Source: an uncultured Flavobacteriaceae bacterium
Lineage (GTDB): Bacteria > Bacteroidota > Bacteroidia > Flavobacteriales > Flavobacteriaceae
DNA: 64,000 bases
Direction: 5' to 3'
Assembly: GCA_947500385.1 (NCBI GenBank)
Contig: CANMSA010000003.1
Span: 310,001-374,000, forward strand
Shown: positions 1 to 9,807 of the stretch, in pieces
Position numbering within the stretch: the stretch's first letter is position 1
Layout of the letters: each line of letters starts with the position of its first letter
Notes under the pieces: generated by a model
Database searches by the model: none
Seen by the model: only the letters and a program-made list of their open reading frames with translations
What the model was told of the DNA's origin: nothing
Made by a program: the position numbers and the translations under genes

Positions 1-1650
1 GCTAAGCACGACCAAGTCCCATAGTTCTTTTTTTTGTCGCTGTGTTTTAGTGGCAATCAGTTTACCGCCAATATCATGTATTGTTAACTCATAACTACTA
101 TTGGGGTCATATTTGTTTATTGAAAGATCTACGGTGGTCTTAAAGGGGTTTTGGGAAATTGATATAATTTTATCGACTTCCTTAATATCTTCGTTGACCT
201 CTTGTTCCTCTATGGGGTTCAAAGCTTCATCATTGGTTAGTGAACGAATTAAGAGCAAACCTTCTTCTGTGCAAAAAATAGCATTTCCGAATTCATCTAT
301 CAATACGTTGTTCCCTTGGTCATTGTATTTTGGTGAATTTCCTAACGAATACCGAATTTTCAACGCCCCAGTTTCCCAGTCAAGCGCGTAGAAGTAATAG
401 TTACAGTCGGCTTCGCGACCTGAACCATATACCAGGCCTGAATTCGAGCTGTACGTAAGAACTCCGTTAATGTTTATTTCATTGGTGGCCCATGCGATGG
501 AAAAACGATTTGCGAAAGTATCCCAAGACACTTTTTGCACTCCTTTTTGGTTCTCGCAACCAGGACTAAAACCATTGTATTGGGCACAAGCAATTTCATA
601 ACCATAGGCGGTAGGAGAGTTTTCTATTGATTGAAATCCATTGGCGAGATTCACGGCATGAGGAAGTTGTATTTTTCCTGCAAGTCTGGGGTGTTCAGAA
701 GGTATTCCGCGCCAATCGGTCGGAATTTCATCACGCCAAAAAGCAACCATATTGTTTCTTTCGTGACCATCACAGACAACTACTAATTTGTCGTTCCCAT
801 CTTCGCCGATAAGGGTAGGGGTTGTGCCACTTCCTTCGGCAATTAGACCCCTTGGGCCATCTTTAACAAAATCGTATGGCGCGACCCAAAGAATTGCTAA
901 ACTTTCACCATTCCAACCAATTTTAATCATCTTTTTGGTTGTTACGAGGTACATGCTATTATCTGTATCTACCGGAAAGGCATTGTGATAATGTATTTCA
1001 TCGTCTTCCAATGGCAATTGAATGGAGGTCCAACGTGAAAAGTCTTTTTTGACCATTCCGAAAACTCCTTCCCTAGTATTGTAAGCAATCCAACCATCAT
1101 AGGTCATGTTCATAGTAGTCAATCGACCACCGCCATTTTTGGCCAGGTTGAACTCGTCCAATTGTTTTATTGGAGAATTGATCTTGGTGGTATCTTCATC
1201 TGTCAACATCAGTATTCTCCCCGTTCCTCTAAAATTGTCGTGAGTATACCAGATCTTATTGTTGGACAAAAGAAAATTCCAGCTATAATCCAAAATATTA
1301 TAGTCGATACGCAGGCTGTCTATCAAATGAATTCCTTCATCCGTATAGTTTGCTTTGAATGCATGCGTAGCATTGCTTCCTAAAATAGCCCGCTGACCGT
1401 TTTCATATGTTTCGGACAAATACAACCAAGGAGATGCCCGGTTCAAAGGGGTTCTACCATGCATGACCGTCAATGAATCGTTCGGCTGCGGCCCTTTTAA
1501 ACAGGTAGCGGCCTGGGCGGCTGAATTGGCATGGTATATCGGCCATGGCGTATTGGGGATATGGGAGTTGTTTTGCTTTGTACAATTTGTTTGGCCCCAA
1601 ATTGTACTGGTGAAACAAGCACTTACCAGAAAAGTAAAGAGTGATCGCAT
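1..1650 (-). CDS. Secreted protein with type IX secretion C-terminal sorting domain (3' end truncated by window edge)
   Basis: Open minus-strand frame from ATG at 1650 to position 1 (MRSLFTFLVSACFTSTIWGQTNCTKQNNSH...); ends in a T9SS type A-like tail (ISQNPFKTTVDLSINKYDPNSSYELTIHDIGGKLIATKTQ). Absent from the ORF track because it runs off the edge. Confidence 0.8.
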   Translation of the reverse strand, partial: MRSLFTFLVSACFTSTIWGQTNCTKQNNSHIPNTPWPIYHANSAAQAATCLKGPQPNDSLTVMHGRTPLNRASPWLYLSETYENGQRAILGSNATHAFKANYTDEGIHLIDSLRIDYNILDYSWNFLLSNNKIWYTHDNFRGTGRILMLTDEDTTKINSPIKQLDEFNLAKNGGGRLTTMNMTYDGWIAYNTREGVFGMVKKDFSRWTSIQLPLEDDEIHYHNAFPVDTDNSMYLVTTKKMIKIGWNGESLAILWVAPYDFVKDGPRGLIAEGSGTTPTLIGEDGNDKLVVVCDGHERNNMVAFWRDEIPTDWRGIPSEHPRLAGKIQLPHAVNLANGFQSIENSPTAYGYEIACAQYNGFSPGCENQKGVQKVSWDTFANRFSIAWATNEININGVLTYSSNSGLVYGSGREADCNYYFYALDWETGALKIRYSLGNSPKYNDQGNNVLIDEFGNAIFCTEEGLLLIRSLTNDEALNPIEEQEVNEDIKEVDKIISISQNPFKTTVDLSINKYDPNSSYELTIHDIGGKLIATKTQRQKKELWDLVVLS

Positions 1651-1786
1651 TTAAGAGTGTATTAAACCCATAAAACGATTACCGGAATCTTAATCTTATA
1701 AATGAAAGCATCTAATCAACCAAATGCCGAATCTTTTCAACTAAAACCTTCCGTTTATCTTTATATTAGTTATCTAAAAGTATCTA

Positions 1787-2548
1787 ATGAAAAACTCCGA
1801 AAGGAACATCCTTGCTTTGTGTTCAATGCTGCTTTTTTTATCCGGGTTTGTCTACTATGTAGAATTTTATTCTGTTTTACCGGCCTTACTTTTGGCAGTT
1901 ATATTAACCTTTCAATTTACGATGTTAGGCATTGCCGTGTGCTATATGATATGGAGATCGCATTCGGTGACAAGTTTACGGTCGGGTATCATAATTATTG
2001 GTGTCTCAGTATTTTTTACAGTGACCAGGTACCTTGTTGTTCTACTTACACTTCAATATCACTTGCCAGAAGATACCGTTTTTCATAATCCCAATAGATC
2101 CTTAAGTTTTTTATTGATTTCAAACTTGTTGGTTGCCGTAACATCCTTTTTCTACGCTAGATACCGGCAGGTAAAAAAGGAAAATTCGATACTTGAAGCA
2201 AAACTATCCAAGTACTCGAAATATCAAAATAAAGAAGCGCCAGTACTTACTTTTAAGTACGATGGTGAAGAAAAAAAACTGGATTGCAACCTCATCCTAT
2301 TTCTTAACTCAGAACGTGAATACACTAAAATTAATGTAGTTTCAAATAGTTTTTTAGTTTTAGATCGTCTCAAAAATTTTGAAAAACGCTTACCACGATC
2401 AAGGTTTCTTAGAACGCACCGTTCGTTTATTGTGAATGTGTCCAAAATTGAACGATTCGATGATGACTTTGTCTATGTAAGTTCTCATTGTATACCCATC
2501 GGAAGAAGCTATAAAAGATACGTGGCGAGCATTTTGGGACATGATTAA
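1787..2548 (+). CDS. Membrane-anchored LytTR-family DNA-binding regulator
   Basis: N-terminal hydrophobic helices; C-terminal LytTR-like domain (DCNLILFLNSEREYTKINVV...FLRTHRSFIVNVSKIERF...IPIGRSYK). Confidence 0.85.
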   Translation: MKNSERNILALCSMLLFLSGFVYYVEFYSVLPALLLAVILTFQFTMLGIAVCYMIWRSHSVTSLRSGIIIIGVSVFFTVTRYLVVLLTLQYHLPEDTVFHNPNRSLSFLLISNLLVAVTSFFYARYRQVKKENSILEAKLSKYSKYQNKEAPVLTFKYDGEEKKLDCNLILFLNSEREYTKINVVSNSFLVLDRLKNFEKRLPRSRFLRTHRSFIVNVSKIERFDDDFVYVSSHCIPIGRSYKRYVASILGHD

Positions 2549-2554
2549 TAAAAA

Positions 2555-2586
2555 ACCTCCGCAGCGGATGAATCCACTACGGAGGT
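2555..2586 (-). terminator. Rho-independent terminator between convergent genes
   Basis: ACCTCCG...CGGAGGT inverted repeat; on the minus strand it is followed by a T-rich tract (TTTTTATTAAT). Confidence 0.65.
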
Positions 2587-2623
2587 AAACAACTAACCAA
2601 CCTAAAAACTATTTTTATTTATT

Positions 2624-3835
2624 TTACTGTCTTCTAGAACTCCTTGAAGATCGTGAAGCGCTACTTTTACTGTTTCTGCTACTTCTTGCCGGAGCTTTAG
2701 AGACTGATCTTGTATTTCTTGACACGGTGCTTCTACTTCTCGTAGGGGTAGAAGACCTCGTAGAACGTTGCACGGTTCTTTTCGGTGCTTTGTACTTCGT
2801 AGTACTTCGGGTAACCGTTGTACTTCTCGGCGTACGGGTCACCGATCGCTTCGCTACGGTGTTCTGTCTTGGAGATCGAACCGTTGTTGACCGTTTGGTC
2901 GTTGTTCGGTTTCCGTTCGAAGACCGTGTTGCGCTTCTGCTAACAGTGCTGTTTTTACGAGTAGTAGCGTTTCTATTCGCTACACCGGTATTTGATCGTC
3001 CAGATCGTACGGCATTGTTTGTTCTTGTGGTCGTACTTCGTGCGACTGTACCGTTTCTTCGTGTCGCATTGCTATTTCGTACTTTGCTATTGCTTCTACT
3101 AGCCACCGTTCTATTGCTTCTACCCGTATCGGCTCTTCTTACATTATCCCTAACGGCAACTCTTTTATCGTTTCTGTATACTCTTGATCTTTCACGTCGT
3201 ACATTATTGTATCTATGCTCTCTTCCAATTTTAGCATATGTTCTTCGAAAGTTATTTCTATATGGGTTATAGTACGTATATCGAATCGGGCTATAAAACC
3301 TTCTATAGGGTCTGTTATACACTAAACAGAATCCAATCGCCGGTCTAGCAAAGAAGGCATGAAATGGACGGTATACATAAAACCTGTTAAATCTATTGAT
3401 GTATCCCGTATGATAATCGTAGAACCCTCTATTATTATAGTATACAAACATCCCACCAACCGTTCTTACTCTACCACGACGATAGTTGATATCAACATCT
3501 CCTATTTGGGAAACACGCCCATGAAAGTCATAAAATATGGGTACATTTTCTACTTGGATAACAGCTCCGTAATCATCGTATTGCGCAAACGGACTGTAAT
3601 CATAACCGGAGTTAAAGGTTACACCGTTTCTACGACCGCTAACTTGATTTTCAATGTAAAAGTCAAACTCTCCGTCGGGATATACTGAAAACGTAATGCC
3701 ATTCTCGACAAAGATAAAAGAGTCGTTGTATCTATAAGCATTGCGTTCTGCAACCTTATCTTCTTTTGTACCGGAGGCCATGATACCGGAGGTACCTACT
3801 ATAAGGGCCGAAAAAAGGAGTACTAATTTTTTCAT
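2624..3835 (-). CDS. Secreted hypothetical protein with Tyr/Arg-rich middle and long Arg/Ser/Thr/Asn low-complexity tail
   Basis: Signal peptide MKKLVLLFSALIVGTSGIMASG; C-terminal ~200 aa of repeated R/S/T/N. Confidence 0.8.
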   Translation of the reverse strand: MKKLVLLFSALIVGTSGIMASGTKEDKVAERNAYRYNDSFIFVENGITFSVYPDGEFDFYIENQVSGRRNGVTFNSGYDYSPFAQYDDYGAVIQVENVPIFYDFHGRVSQIGDVDINYRRGRVRTVGGMFVYYNNRGFYDYHTGYINRFNRFYVYRPFHAFFARPAIGFCLVYNRPYRRFYSPIRYTYYNPYRNNFRRTYAKIGREHRYNNVRRERSRVYRNDKRVAVRDNVRRADTGRSNRTVASRSNSKVRNSNATRRNGTVARSTTTRTNNAVRSGRSNTGVANRNATTRKNSTVSRSATRSSNGNRTTTKRSTTVRSPRQNTVAKRSVTRTPRSTTVTRSTTKYKAPKRTVQRSTRSSTPTRSRSTVSRNTRSVSKAPARSSRNSKSSASRSSRSSRRQ

Positions 3836-4063
3836 GATATAAGGTTTTAAATTCTCGAGGTAATTATTTACACTCGACTAGTATATACCAAACAGCGTGC
3901 CAAAAAACTATTATTTTTATAAATAATTGATTTTCAGAGTGTTAAATTCTTTTAAATGCAGGGAAAGCTTTAAACGGAATAAAAAGTACGTACCGTAAAA
4001 AGCAAAAAAGAGGCAAAAATTAAAGCTTACATTATCGTTTTGATAGGAAATACATGCTCAATA

Positions 4064-6844
4064 TCACGCCAATTTTTCGATGAGATAACGTGCCGTGTGA
4101 GAGGTTTTGTTTTTTACGATTTCCTCGGGGGTGCCACATGCGAGTAGTTGTCCTCCGTTTTCACCACCTTCCAGTCCGAGGTCAATAATGTGGTCTGCAC
4201 ATTTGATCAGTTCTACATTATGTTCTATAACAATTACAGAATGGCCCCGGTTGATGAGGGCATCAAACGATTTCAATAATTTTTTAATATCATGAAAATG
4301 GAGTCCGGTCGTTGGTTCGTCAAAAATGAACAACGCTTTGTCCTTGGTAGCGCCTTTTACCAGAAACGAGGCCAATTTAATGCGTTGTGCCTCACCGCCT
4401 GATAGGGTAGAGGATGATTGTCCCAAAGTCACATAGCCCAAACCGACATCCTGTAGGGGTTTTAGTTTATTGGTTATTTTGGTTTGTTTGTGTTCTTCGA
4501 AAAAAGCGATTGCATTATCAATGGTCATATTTAGCACATCATCGATAGAGGCTTCTTCGAATTTCACTTCTAATACTTCCTTTTTAAATCGTTTTCCCCC
4601 GCAGGTATCGCATTCGAGGTGTACATCGGCCATAAACTGCATTTCTACCGTGATTTCCCCTTCCCCCTTGCACTTTTCGCAACGACCGCCATCTACATTG
4701 AAGCTAAAGTGCTTTGGTTGGTAGGCACGAATTTTACTCAACTTCTGAGCGGCAAAGAGGCTTCGTATGTCATCATAGGCCTTGATATAGGTTACCGGAT
4801 TGGATCGTGAAGACCGTCCGATGGGGTTTTGATCTACAAACTCTACATGTTTAATAGATTGGTATTTGCCTTCTACCGAGGTATACTGTCCCGGCTTTTG
4901 ACCATAACCGCCTACCTCTTTTAAGATGATGGGGTATAATAACTTTTTGACCAAAGTACTTTTGCCGCTGCCCGAGACTCCTGTTACAACGGTCAATATG
5001 TTCAAGGGAAAACGAACATCTATATTTTTAAGATTGTTTTCCCGAGCGCCATTGATTTGAACGAAACCACTCGCCGTTCTTCGTTTTGAAGGAACTTCAA
5101 TCGCTTCCACGCCGTTTAAATAATGAGCGGTAAGCGAAGCTGCGGAAAGGATCTCTTTAAAAGAACCGTTGGCCACAACTTCACCGCCGTGGGTACCGGC
5201 CTCAGGGCCAATATCGATTACTTGATCGGCCGCCTTCATCACGTCTTCATCGTGTTCTACCACAATGACCGTATTGCCCAGGTCCCGCAGGGATAGCAGA
5301 ACTTCGATCAAGTTTTCGGTATCTTTTGGGTGTAATCCAATACTCGGTTCATCCAAAATATACATGCTTCCGACCAAACTGCTTCCTAAAGAGGTTGCCA
5401 AGTTGATGCGCTGACTTTCCCCTCCTGAAAGGGTATTCGACTTCCTATTAAGCATGAGATAACCCAGCCCTACCTTGTTCAAAAAGCCAAGCCGGGTATT
5501 AATTTCCTTTAATAATCGTGCCGCAATAGTGGTATCATGCGTTGTTAACGCCAGCTCCTTAAAGAAGGCAAGAAGCTTGGTGATCGGGAGTTCGACCAAA
5601 TCCGAAATCGATTTGCCGGCGACCTTTACATAATTGGTTTCGGGTCGCAGGCGTTTACCCTTGCACACCGAACAGCGGGTCTTACCACGATATCTTGAGA
5701 GCATCACCCTGTTTTGAATTTTGTAGCTTTTCTCCTCGAGCATGCCAAAAAAAGCGTGTAAGCCTACAAAATGTTCATTGCCTTGCCAAACCAGTTCCCG
5801 TTGTTCATCTGACAGTTGAAACCATGGTTTGTGAATCGGGAAATCAAAAGTATATGCACTGTTCACCAACTGATCTCGGTAGGCTCCCATACTTTCCCCC
5901 CGCCAAGGAAAAATAGCGTTCTCGTATACAGAAAGCGCCGTATTGGGAACTACGAGGTCTTGATCGATTCCGATCACGTCCCCGTACCCTTCACATTTTG
6001 GGCAGGCACCATAGGGGTTATTAAAACTGAACAAATGTACATTGGGTTCCAAGAACTGCATCCCATCCAGTTCAAAATTGTTACTGAAGTTGATTTGTTC
6101 TTCCTTTGCAAGAGAAGCTATTATACATTCTCCCTTCCCTTCGAAAAAAGCACTGTCTACCGCATTCGCCAAGCGATTATAAAAATCGTCGTCATCTTGG
6201 GTAATCACTCGGTCTATTACCAGGAAAAATTCTTTTCCGATGTCGGCCGGCGCTGCATCGATACGCATAACGGTTCCCTTATACTGTATTCGGGCGTATC
6301 CTTGTTTCGATAGCAGCTGTAGGGATTTAAGGGTGTCTCGCTCTTCACTTATGACCACCGGGGCCATTAATAACAATTTGGTTCCGACGGGGTAGGTTTT
6401 AATGTGGTTTATCACATCGGTAACCGTATGTTTTTTTACTTCCTTTCCCGAAATAGGAGAGATGGTCTTGCCAATACGGGCATATAGTAGTTTTAAATAA
6501 TCGTAGATTTCCGTAGTAGTACCCACCGTAGAACGGGGGTTCGTAGAATTTACCTTTTGCTCAATAGCAATTGCCGGTGCTATTCCCTTGATATAGTCGA
6601 CCTTGGGTTTGTCTAGCTTGCCCAAAAATTGTCGTGCGTAGGAGGAAAGGCTTTCAACATACCTTCTTTGACCTTCGGCATAAAGGGTATCAAAAGCCAA
6701 CGTAGATTTACCCGAACCCGACAGGCCAGTGATTACTACTAGCTTGTTTCGAGGAATCACAACGTCGATATTCTTCAAATTGTGCAGTTTGGCACCTTTG
6801 ATTATGATATTCTCCTTAGGGTTGGCGTCTGCAAGTGTGGGCAT
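4064..6844 (-). CDS. uvrA: Excinuclease ABC subunit A (UvrA)
   Basis: Two ABC ATPase halves, CxxC zinc motifs (CPKCEGYG, CSVCKGKRLRPE, CEKCKGEGEI, CDTCGGKRF), TLSGGESQRINLA and TLSGGEAQRIKLA. Confidence 0.98.
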   Translation of the reverse strand: MPTLADANPKENIIIKGAKLHNLKNIDVVIPRNKLVVITGLSGSGKSTLAFDTLYAEGQRRYVESLSSYARQFLGKLDKPKVDYIKGIAPAIAIEQKVNSTNPRSTVGTTTEIYDYLKLLYARIGKTISPISGKEVKKHTVTDVINHIKTYPVGTKLLLMAPVVISEERDTLKSLQLLSKQGYARIQYKGTVMRIDAAPADIGKEFFLVIDRVITQDDDDFYNRLANAVDSAFFEGKGECIIASLAKEEQINFSNNFELDGMQFLEPNVHLFSFNNPYGACPKCEGYGDVIGIDQDLVVPNTALSVYENAIFPWRGESMGAYRDQLVNSAYTFDFPIHKPWFQLSDEQRELVWQGNEHFVGLHAFFGMLEEKSYKIQNRVMLSRYRGKTRCSVCKGKRLRPETNYVKVAGKSISDLVELPITKLLAFFKELALTTHDTTIAARLLKEINTRLGFLNKVGLGYLMLNRKSNTLSGGESQRINLATSLGSSLVGSMYILDEPSIGLHPKDTENLIEVLLSLRDLGNTVIVVEHDEDVMKAADQVIDIGPEAGTHGGEVVANGSFKEILSAASLTAHYLNGVEAIEVPSKRRTASGFVQINGARENNLKNIDVRFPLNILTVVTGVSGSGKSTLVKKLLYPIILKEVGGYGQKPGQYTSVEGKYQSIKHVEFVDQNPIGRSSRSNPVTYIKAYDDIRSLFAAQKLSKIRAYQPKHFSFNVDGGRCEKCKGEGEITVEMQFMADVHLECDTCGGKRFKKEVLEVKFEEASIDDVLNMTIDNAIAFFEEHKQTKITNKLKPLQDVGLGYVTLGQSSSTLSGGEAQRIKLASFLVKGATKDKALFIFDEPTTGLHFHDIKKLLKSFDALINRGHSVIVIEHNVELIKCADHIIDLGLEGGENGGQLLACGTPEEIVKNKTSHTARYLIEKLA

Positions 6845-6939
6845 GGGTGTAATTAAGGATGCAAAGATACAATACCCAGCTATTTTTAACTACCATACGA
6901 TGTGTTCACCATCAATTTTTTAGCTTCTTATGGTTCAAA

Positions 6940-6972
6940 TTTGGATGTTCCAGTTAATTTTTTCTATATTTG
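6940..6972 (+). promoter_or_regulatory. Bacteroidetes-type promoter upstream of first sigma factor
   Basis: TTTG at 6940-6943, 21-nt spacer, TATATTTG (TAnnTTTG) at 6965-6972. Confidence 0.6.
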
Positions 6973-7003
6973 GTGGTAACAAAACGTTAAAAGCCTATAG
7001 TTC

Positions 7004-7092
7004 AACAATTACTTTTTTAGAATTCACGGAATAACCTTAGAGACCTTCTACCCCAAGAAGGCCGTAGTTGTAACCAAAAAAAAGTAATTGTT
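7004..7092 (+). promoter_or_regulatory. Long inverted repeat in 5' UTR abutting the start codon
   Basis: AACAATTACTTTTTT (7004-7018) is the exact reverse complement of AAAAAAGTAATTGTT (7078-7092); ATG at 7093; inner hairpin CCTTCT..AGAAGG. Confidence 0.6.
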
Positions 7093-7674
7093 ATGGAAGT
7101 ACTTATAGACGATTCCCTACTGATCAAAAACTACATCAATGGCGACGAACGCGCCCTTGAAATCCTTATCAACAAACACAATTCCCGTATCAGTGGTTTT
7201 ATTTACTCAAAAGTAAATGACCGCAACATTACCGAAGATATTTTTCAGGATACCTTTATTAAGGTCATTCGCACTTTAAAGCGAGGTACCTATAGTGAAG
7301 AAGGTAAATTTTTACCTTGGGTCATGCGTATTGCCCACAACCTTATTATAGATCACTTTCGAAAAACAAGCAGAATGCCCATGTTTGAAGGAAGCGATAG
7401 TTTCAATATCTTCTCATTTGTAAGCGATGACCGTTTAAATATAGAGAAGCAAATGATCAAGGAGCAAATTGATTGTGATTTGAACCTTTTGATCGAGGAA
7501 TTACCGGCAGATCAAAAACAGGTATTGTTAATGCGTATCTATCGGGATATGAGTTTTAAGGAAATATCGGAGATAACGGGAGTAAGTATCAATACCGCTT
7601 TGGGTAGAATGCGCTATGCGTTAATCAATCTCAGAAAGATTATTGAACGAAATAATATTGTTTTAACGAATTAA
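7093..7674 (+). CDS. Sigma-70 family (ECF-like) RNA polymerase sigma factor, copy 1
   Basis: Region 2 (NITEDIFQDTFIKVIRTLKRG...FLPWVMRIAHNLIIDHFRK) and region 4 (LPADQKQVLLMRIYRDMSFKEISEITGVSINTALGRMRYA). Confidence 0.95.
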   Translation: MEVLIDDSLLIKNYINGDERALEILINKHNSRISGFIYSKVNDRNITEDIFQDTFIKVIRTLKRGTYSEEGKFLPWVMRIAHNLIIDHFRKTSRMPMFEGSDSFNIFSFVSDDRLNIEKQMIKEQIDCDLNLLIEELPADQKQVLLMRIYRDMSFKEISEITGVSINTALGRMRYALINLRKIIERNNIVLTN

Positions 7675-7749
7675 TCTGCAACAGGTCGAACAGATCTACT
7701 AATTCTATCTTAGTACCGTTCTCTATGTGAACAACAATTTAATGGTACT

Positions 7750-7893
7750 ATGGAAAACATTTACGCTACGAATAAAAAGAAGTGCGAATTAGTAAAGGCG
7801 AAACCTGAAACAATTCAATTTTTATTGGATTACTCAAAATCGCTGCACTTCGTTGAAAAAGACGGAATCGTGTTTCAGAGCAATTTGAACTAG
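7750..7893 (+). CDS. 47-aa conserved small protein, copy 1
   Basis: MENIYATNKKKCELVKAKPETIQFLLDYSKSLHFVEKDGIVFQSNLN*; same length as and clearly paralogous to the ORF at 8909-9052; absent from the ORF track because it is short. Confidence 0.8.
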   Translation: MENIYATNKKKCELVKAKPETIQFLLDYSKSLHFVEKDGIVFQSNLN

Positions 7894-7911
7894 CGATTTC
7901 ATACAATGCTT

Positions 7912-7944
7912 AAAAACCCTCATGAGCCATCATGGGGGTTTTTT
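7912..7944 (+). terminator. Rho-independent terminator
   Basis: AAAAACCCTCATGAgccaTCATGGGGGTTTTTT. Confidence 0.85.
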
Positions 7945-8253
7945 GTTGCTGAATGTCAAAATTTGAGTCCGTTGTAGATAAAAAAGTGTAGTTCATCGAT
8001 GATTTTGAAAACCCTGCGAACGACCGATTAACGTATAAATTGTGTTGAAGTTAAGGAAAATGCCATTTCACATCAAAAACAGGCGGTTTTACAACAATGT
8101 TTTTTCAAAACAAGGCCTATTGGGTAGTTTTAGGTCATAATTACAAATAACAACTGTCACATAATAAGACAGCAAATAGTAAGAAAAAACCAAAAAACTA
8201 ACAGAAGCTTTCCGAATTACGCAAAGCGCCTACTTAACCAAAACCTAGTTCGT

Positions 8254-8835
8254 ATGGAATTTCAAGTTGAAGACTCAGTATTAGTAAATAACTTTATCAG
8301 TGGTGACGAAAAAGCACTCGAAATATTGATCAACAGACACAATCAACGTATATCTAGTTTTATCTATTCTAAAGTGTTGGATAGGGATGTAACAGAAGAT
8401 ATTTTCCAGGATACCTTTATTAAGGTTATCAAAACCCTCAAGAAAGGAACCTATAGCGAAGAAGGTAAGTTCTTACCCTGGGTAATGCGAATTGCACACA
8501 ACTTGATTATTGACCACTTTAGAAGAAATAAAAGAATGCCGATGTTCGAAGGAAATGAGGACTTCAACATCTTTTCCGTAATCGGGGATGATAAATTAAA
8601 TGCTGAAAAACAACTGATCAAAGACCAAATAGATTCCGATTTACGTTCTTTAATAGATGAATTACCAGACGATCAACGAGAAGTTTTATTAATGCGTATC
8701 TACAAGGATATGAGTTTCAAGGAAATCTCAGAAAACACCGGAGTAAGCATAAACACGGCCCTTGGGAGAATGCGATATGCCTTGATCAACCTTAGAAAAA
8801 TCATTGACAAAAACAATATCGTTCTTACCAGTTAA
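8254..8835 (+). CDS. Sigma-70 family (ECF-like) RNA polymerase sigma factor, copy 2
   Basis: Same length (193 aa) and closely similar throughout to 7093-7674. Confidence 0.95.
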   Translation: MEFQVEDSVLVNNFISGDEKALEILINRHNQRISSFIYSKVLDRDVTEDIFQDTFIKVIKTLKKGTYSEEGKFLPWVMRIAHNLIIDHFRRNKRMPMFEGNEDFNIFSVIGDDKLNAEKQLIKDQIDSDLRSLIDELPDDQREVLLMRIYKDMSFKEISENTGVSINTALGRMRYALINLRKIIDKNNIVLTS

Positions 8836-8908
8836 GACAACTTAAATGGTGTAAAACAATATTTACATATTGATGGCGTTATCTTAGTATAACTATACGA
8901 TTATCAAT

Positions 8909-9052
8909 ATGGAAAAAATCTACGCTAAAAATCAAAAAGATTGTAAACTAACCAAGGCGTGCCCAGAAACGGTGAAGTTCCTATTGGATTTTTCGAAATC
9001 ACTTCACATTGTTGAGTATGGTAACCTGAGTTTTGAGAACAACTTGAATTAA
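8909..9052 (+). CDS. 47-aa conserved small protein, copy 2
   Basis: MEKIYAKNQKDCKLTKACPETVKFLLDFSKSLHIVEYGNLSFENNLN*. Confidence 0.8.
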   Translation: MEKIYAKNQKDCKLTKACPETVKFLLDFSKSLHIVEYGNLSFENNLN

Positions 9053-9066
9053 AAACAAACAGATTC

Positions 9067-9104
9067 AAAAAAAGCCCTGACGCGCAAGCATTCAGGGCTT
9101 TTTT
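9067..9104. terminator. Bidirectional terminator between convergent genes
   Basis: AAAAAAGCCCTGA...TCAGGGCTTTTTT. Confidence 0.85.
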
Positions 9105-9751
9105 GATTTGTAATAATCGTTTAAAACCTTTTTTCTTCCAATTGTTTTGGTAATGATGTCCTTTTCCAAGTCCCATCCACGGGCTTGACAATATTCCCTG
9201 CCATACCAGATAATCTGCAAATGCAGGTCGTTCCACAGGGTCTTGGGAAACAAGCGCTTTGCATCTTTCTCCGTCTGCACCACATTTTTTCCGTTCGAAA
9301 ACCCCCATCGGTATAATAAACGATGAATATGGGTATCTACCGGAAAAGCCGGAATGCCAAATGCTTGTGAAACCACCACGCTGGCCGTTTTGTGGCCTAC
9401 ACTGGGCAATTCTTCTAAAAGCGCAATATCTTTGGGCACTTGTCCATCATATTTTTCTATTAGAATTTTTGAAAGCCCATATATCCCTTTTGATTTCATG
9501 GGAGATAACCCTACCGGCTTTATAATTTCCCGAATTTCTTCTACAGATAACTTGATCATATCGTAGGGATTGTCGGCTTTGTCAAATAGAAGGGGGGTAA
9601 TTTTATTTACCCGAACGTCGGTACTTTGGGCAGAAAGCAAGACAGCGATCAACAAGGTGTAGGGATCTTTATGGTCTAGCGGTACGGGAATTACAGGATA
9701 AAGTTCCTGAAGGGTACTAATTGTAAAGGCAACTCTTTCTGCTTTGGTCAT
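9092..9751 (-). CDS. nth: Endonuclease III
   Basis: HhH motif LEELPSVGHKTASVVVSQAFGIPAFPVDTHIHRLLYRWG; lengths and motifs typical of Nth. Confidence 0.9.
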   Translation of the reverse strand: MTKAERVAFTISTLQELYPVIPVPLDHKDPYTLLIAVLLSAQSTDVRVNKITPLLFDKADNPYDMIKLSVEEIREIIKPVGLSPMKSKGIYGLSKILIEKYDGQVPKDIALLEELPSVGHKTASVVVSQAFGIPAFPVDTHIHRLLYRWGFSNGKNVVQTEKDAKRLFPKTLWNDLHLQIIWYGREYCQARGWDLEKDIITKTIGRKKVLNDYYKSKKP

Positions 9752-9807
9752 TTTTGTTTAATTTTATCGCCAAAATAATAAACACAATTTAAAAGTACTA
9801 CGACTGT

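Noticed and set aside
101-1654. Plus-strand ORFs at the left edge
   Set aside because: Antisense to the truncated T9SS-tailed gene, which reads as one open frame from 1650 to 1.
1702-2088. 128-aa plus-strand ORF
   Set aside because: Out-of-frame overlap with the LytTR gene.
2727-3272. 181-aa plus-strand ORF
   Set aside because: Antisense shadow of the Arg/Ser-rich tail of the 2624-3835 gene; composition (V/L/R runs) reflects the reverse complement of the repeats.
5816-6313. 165-aa plus-strand ORF
   Set aside because: Lies wholly antisense to uvrA with no recognisable motif.
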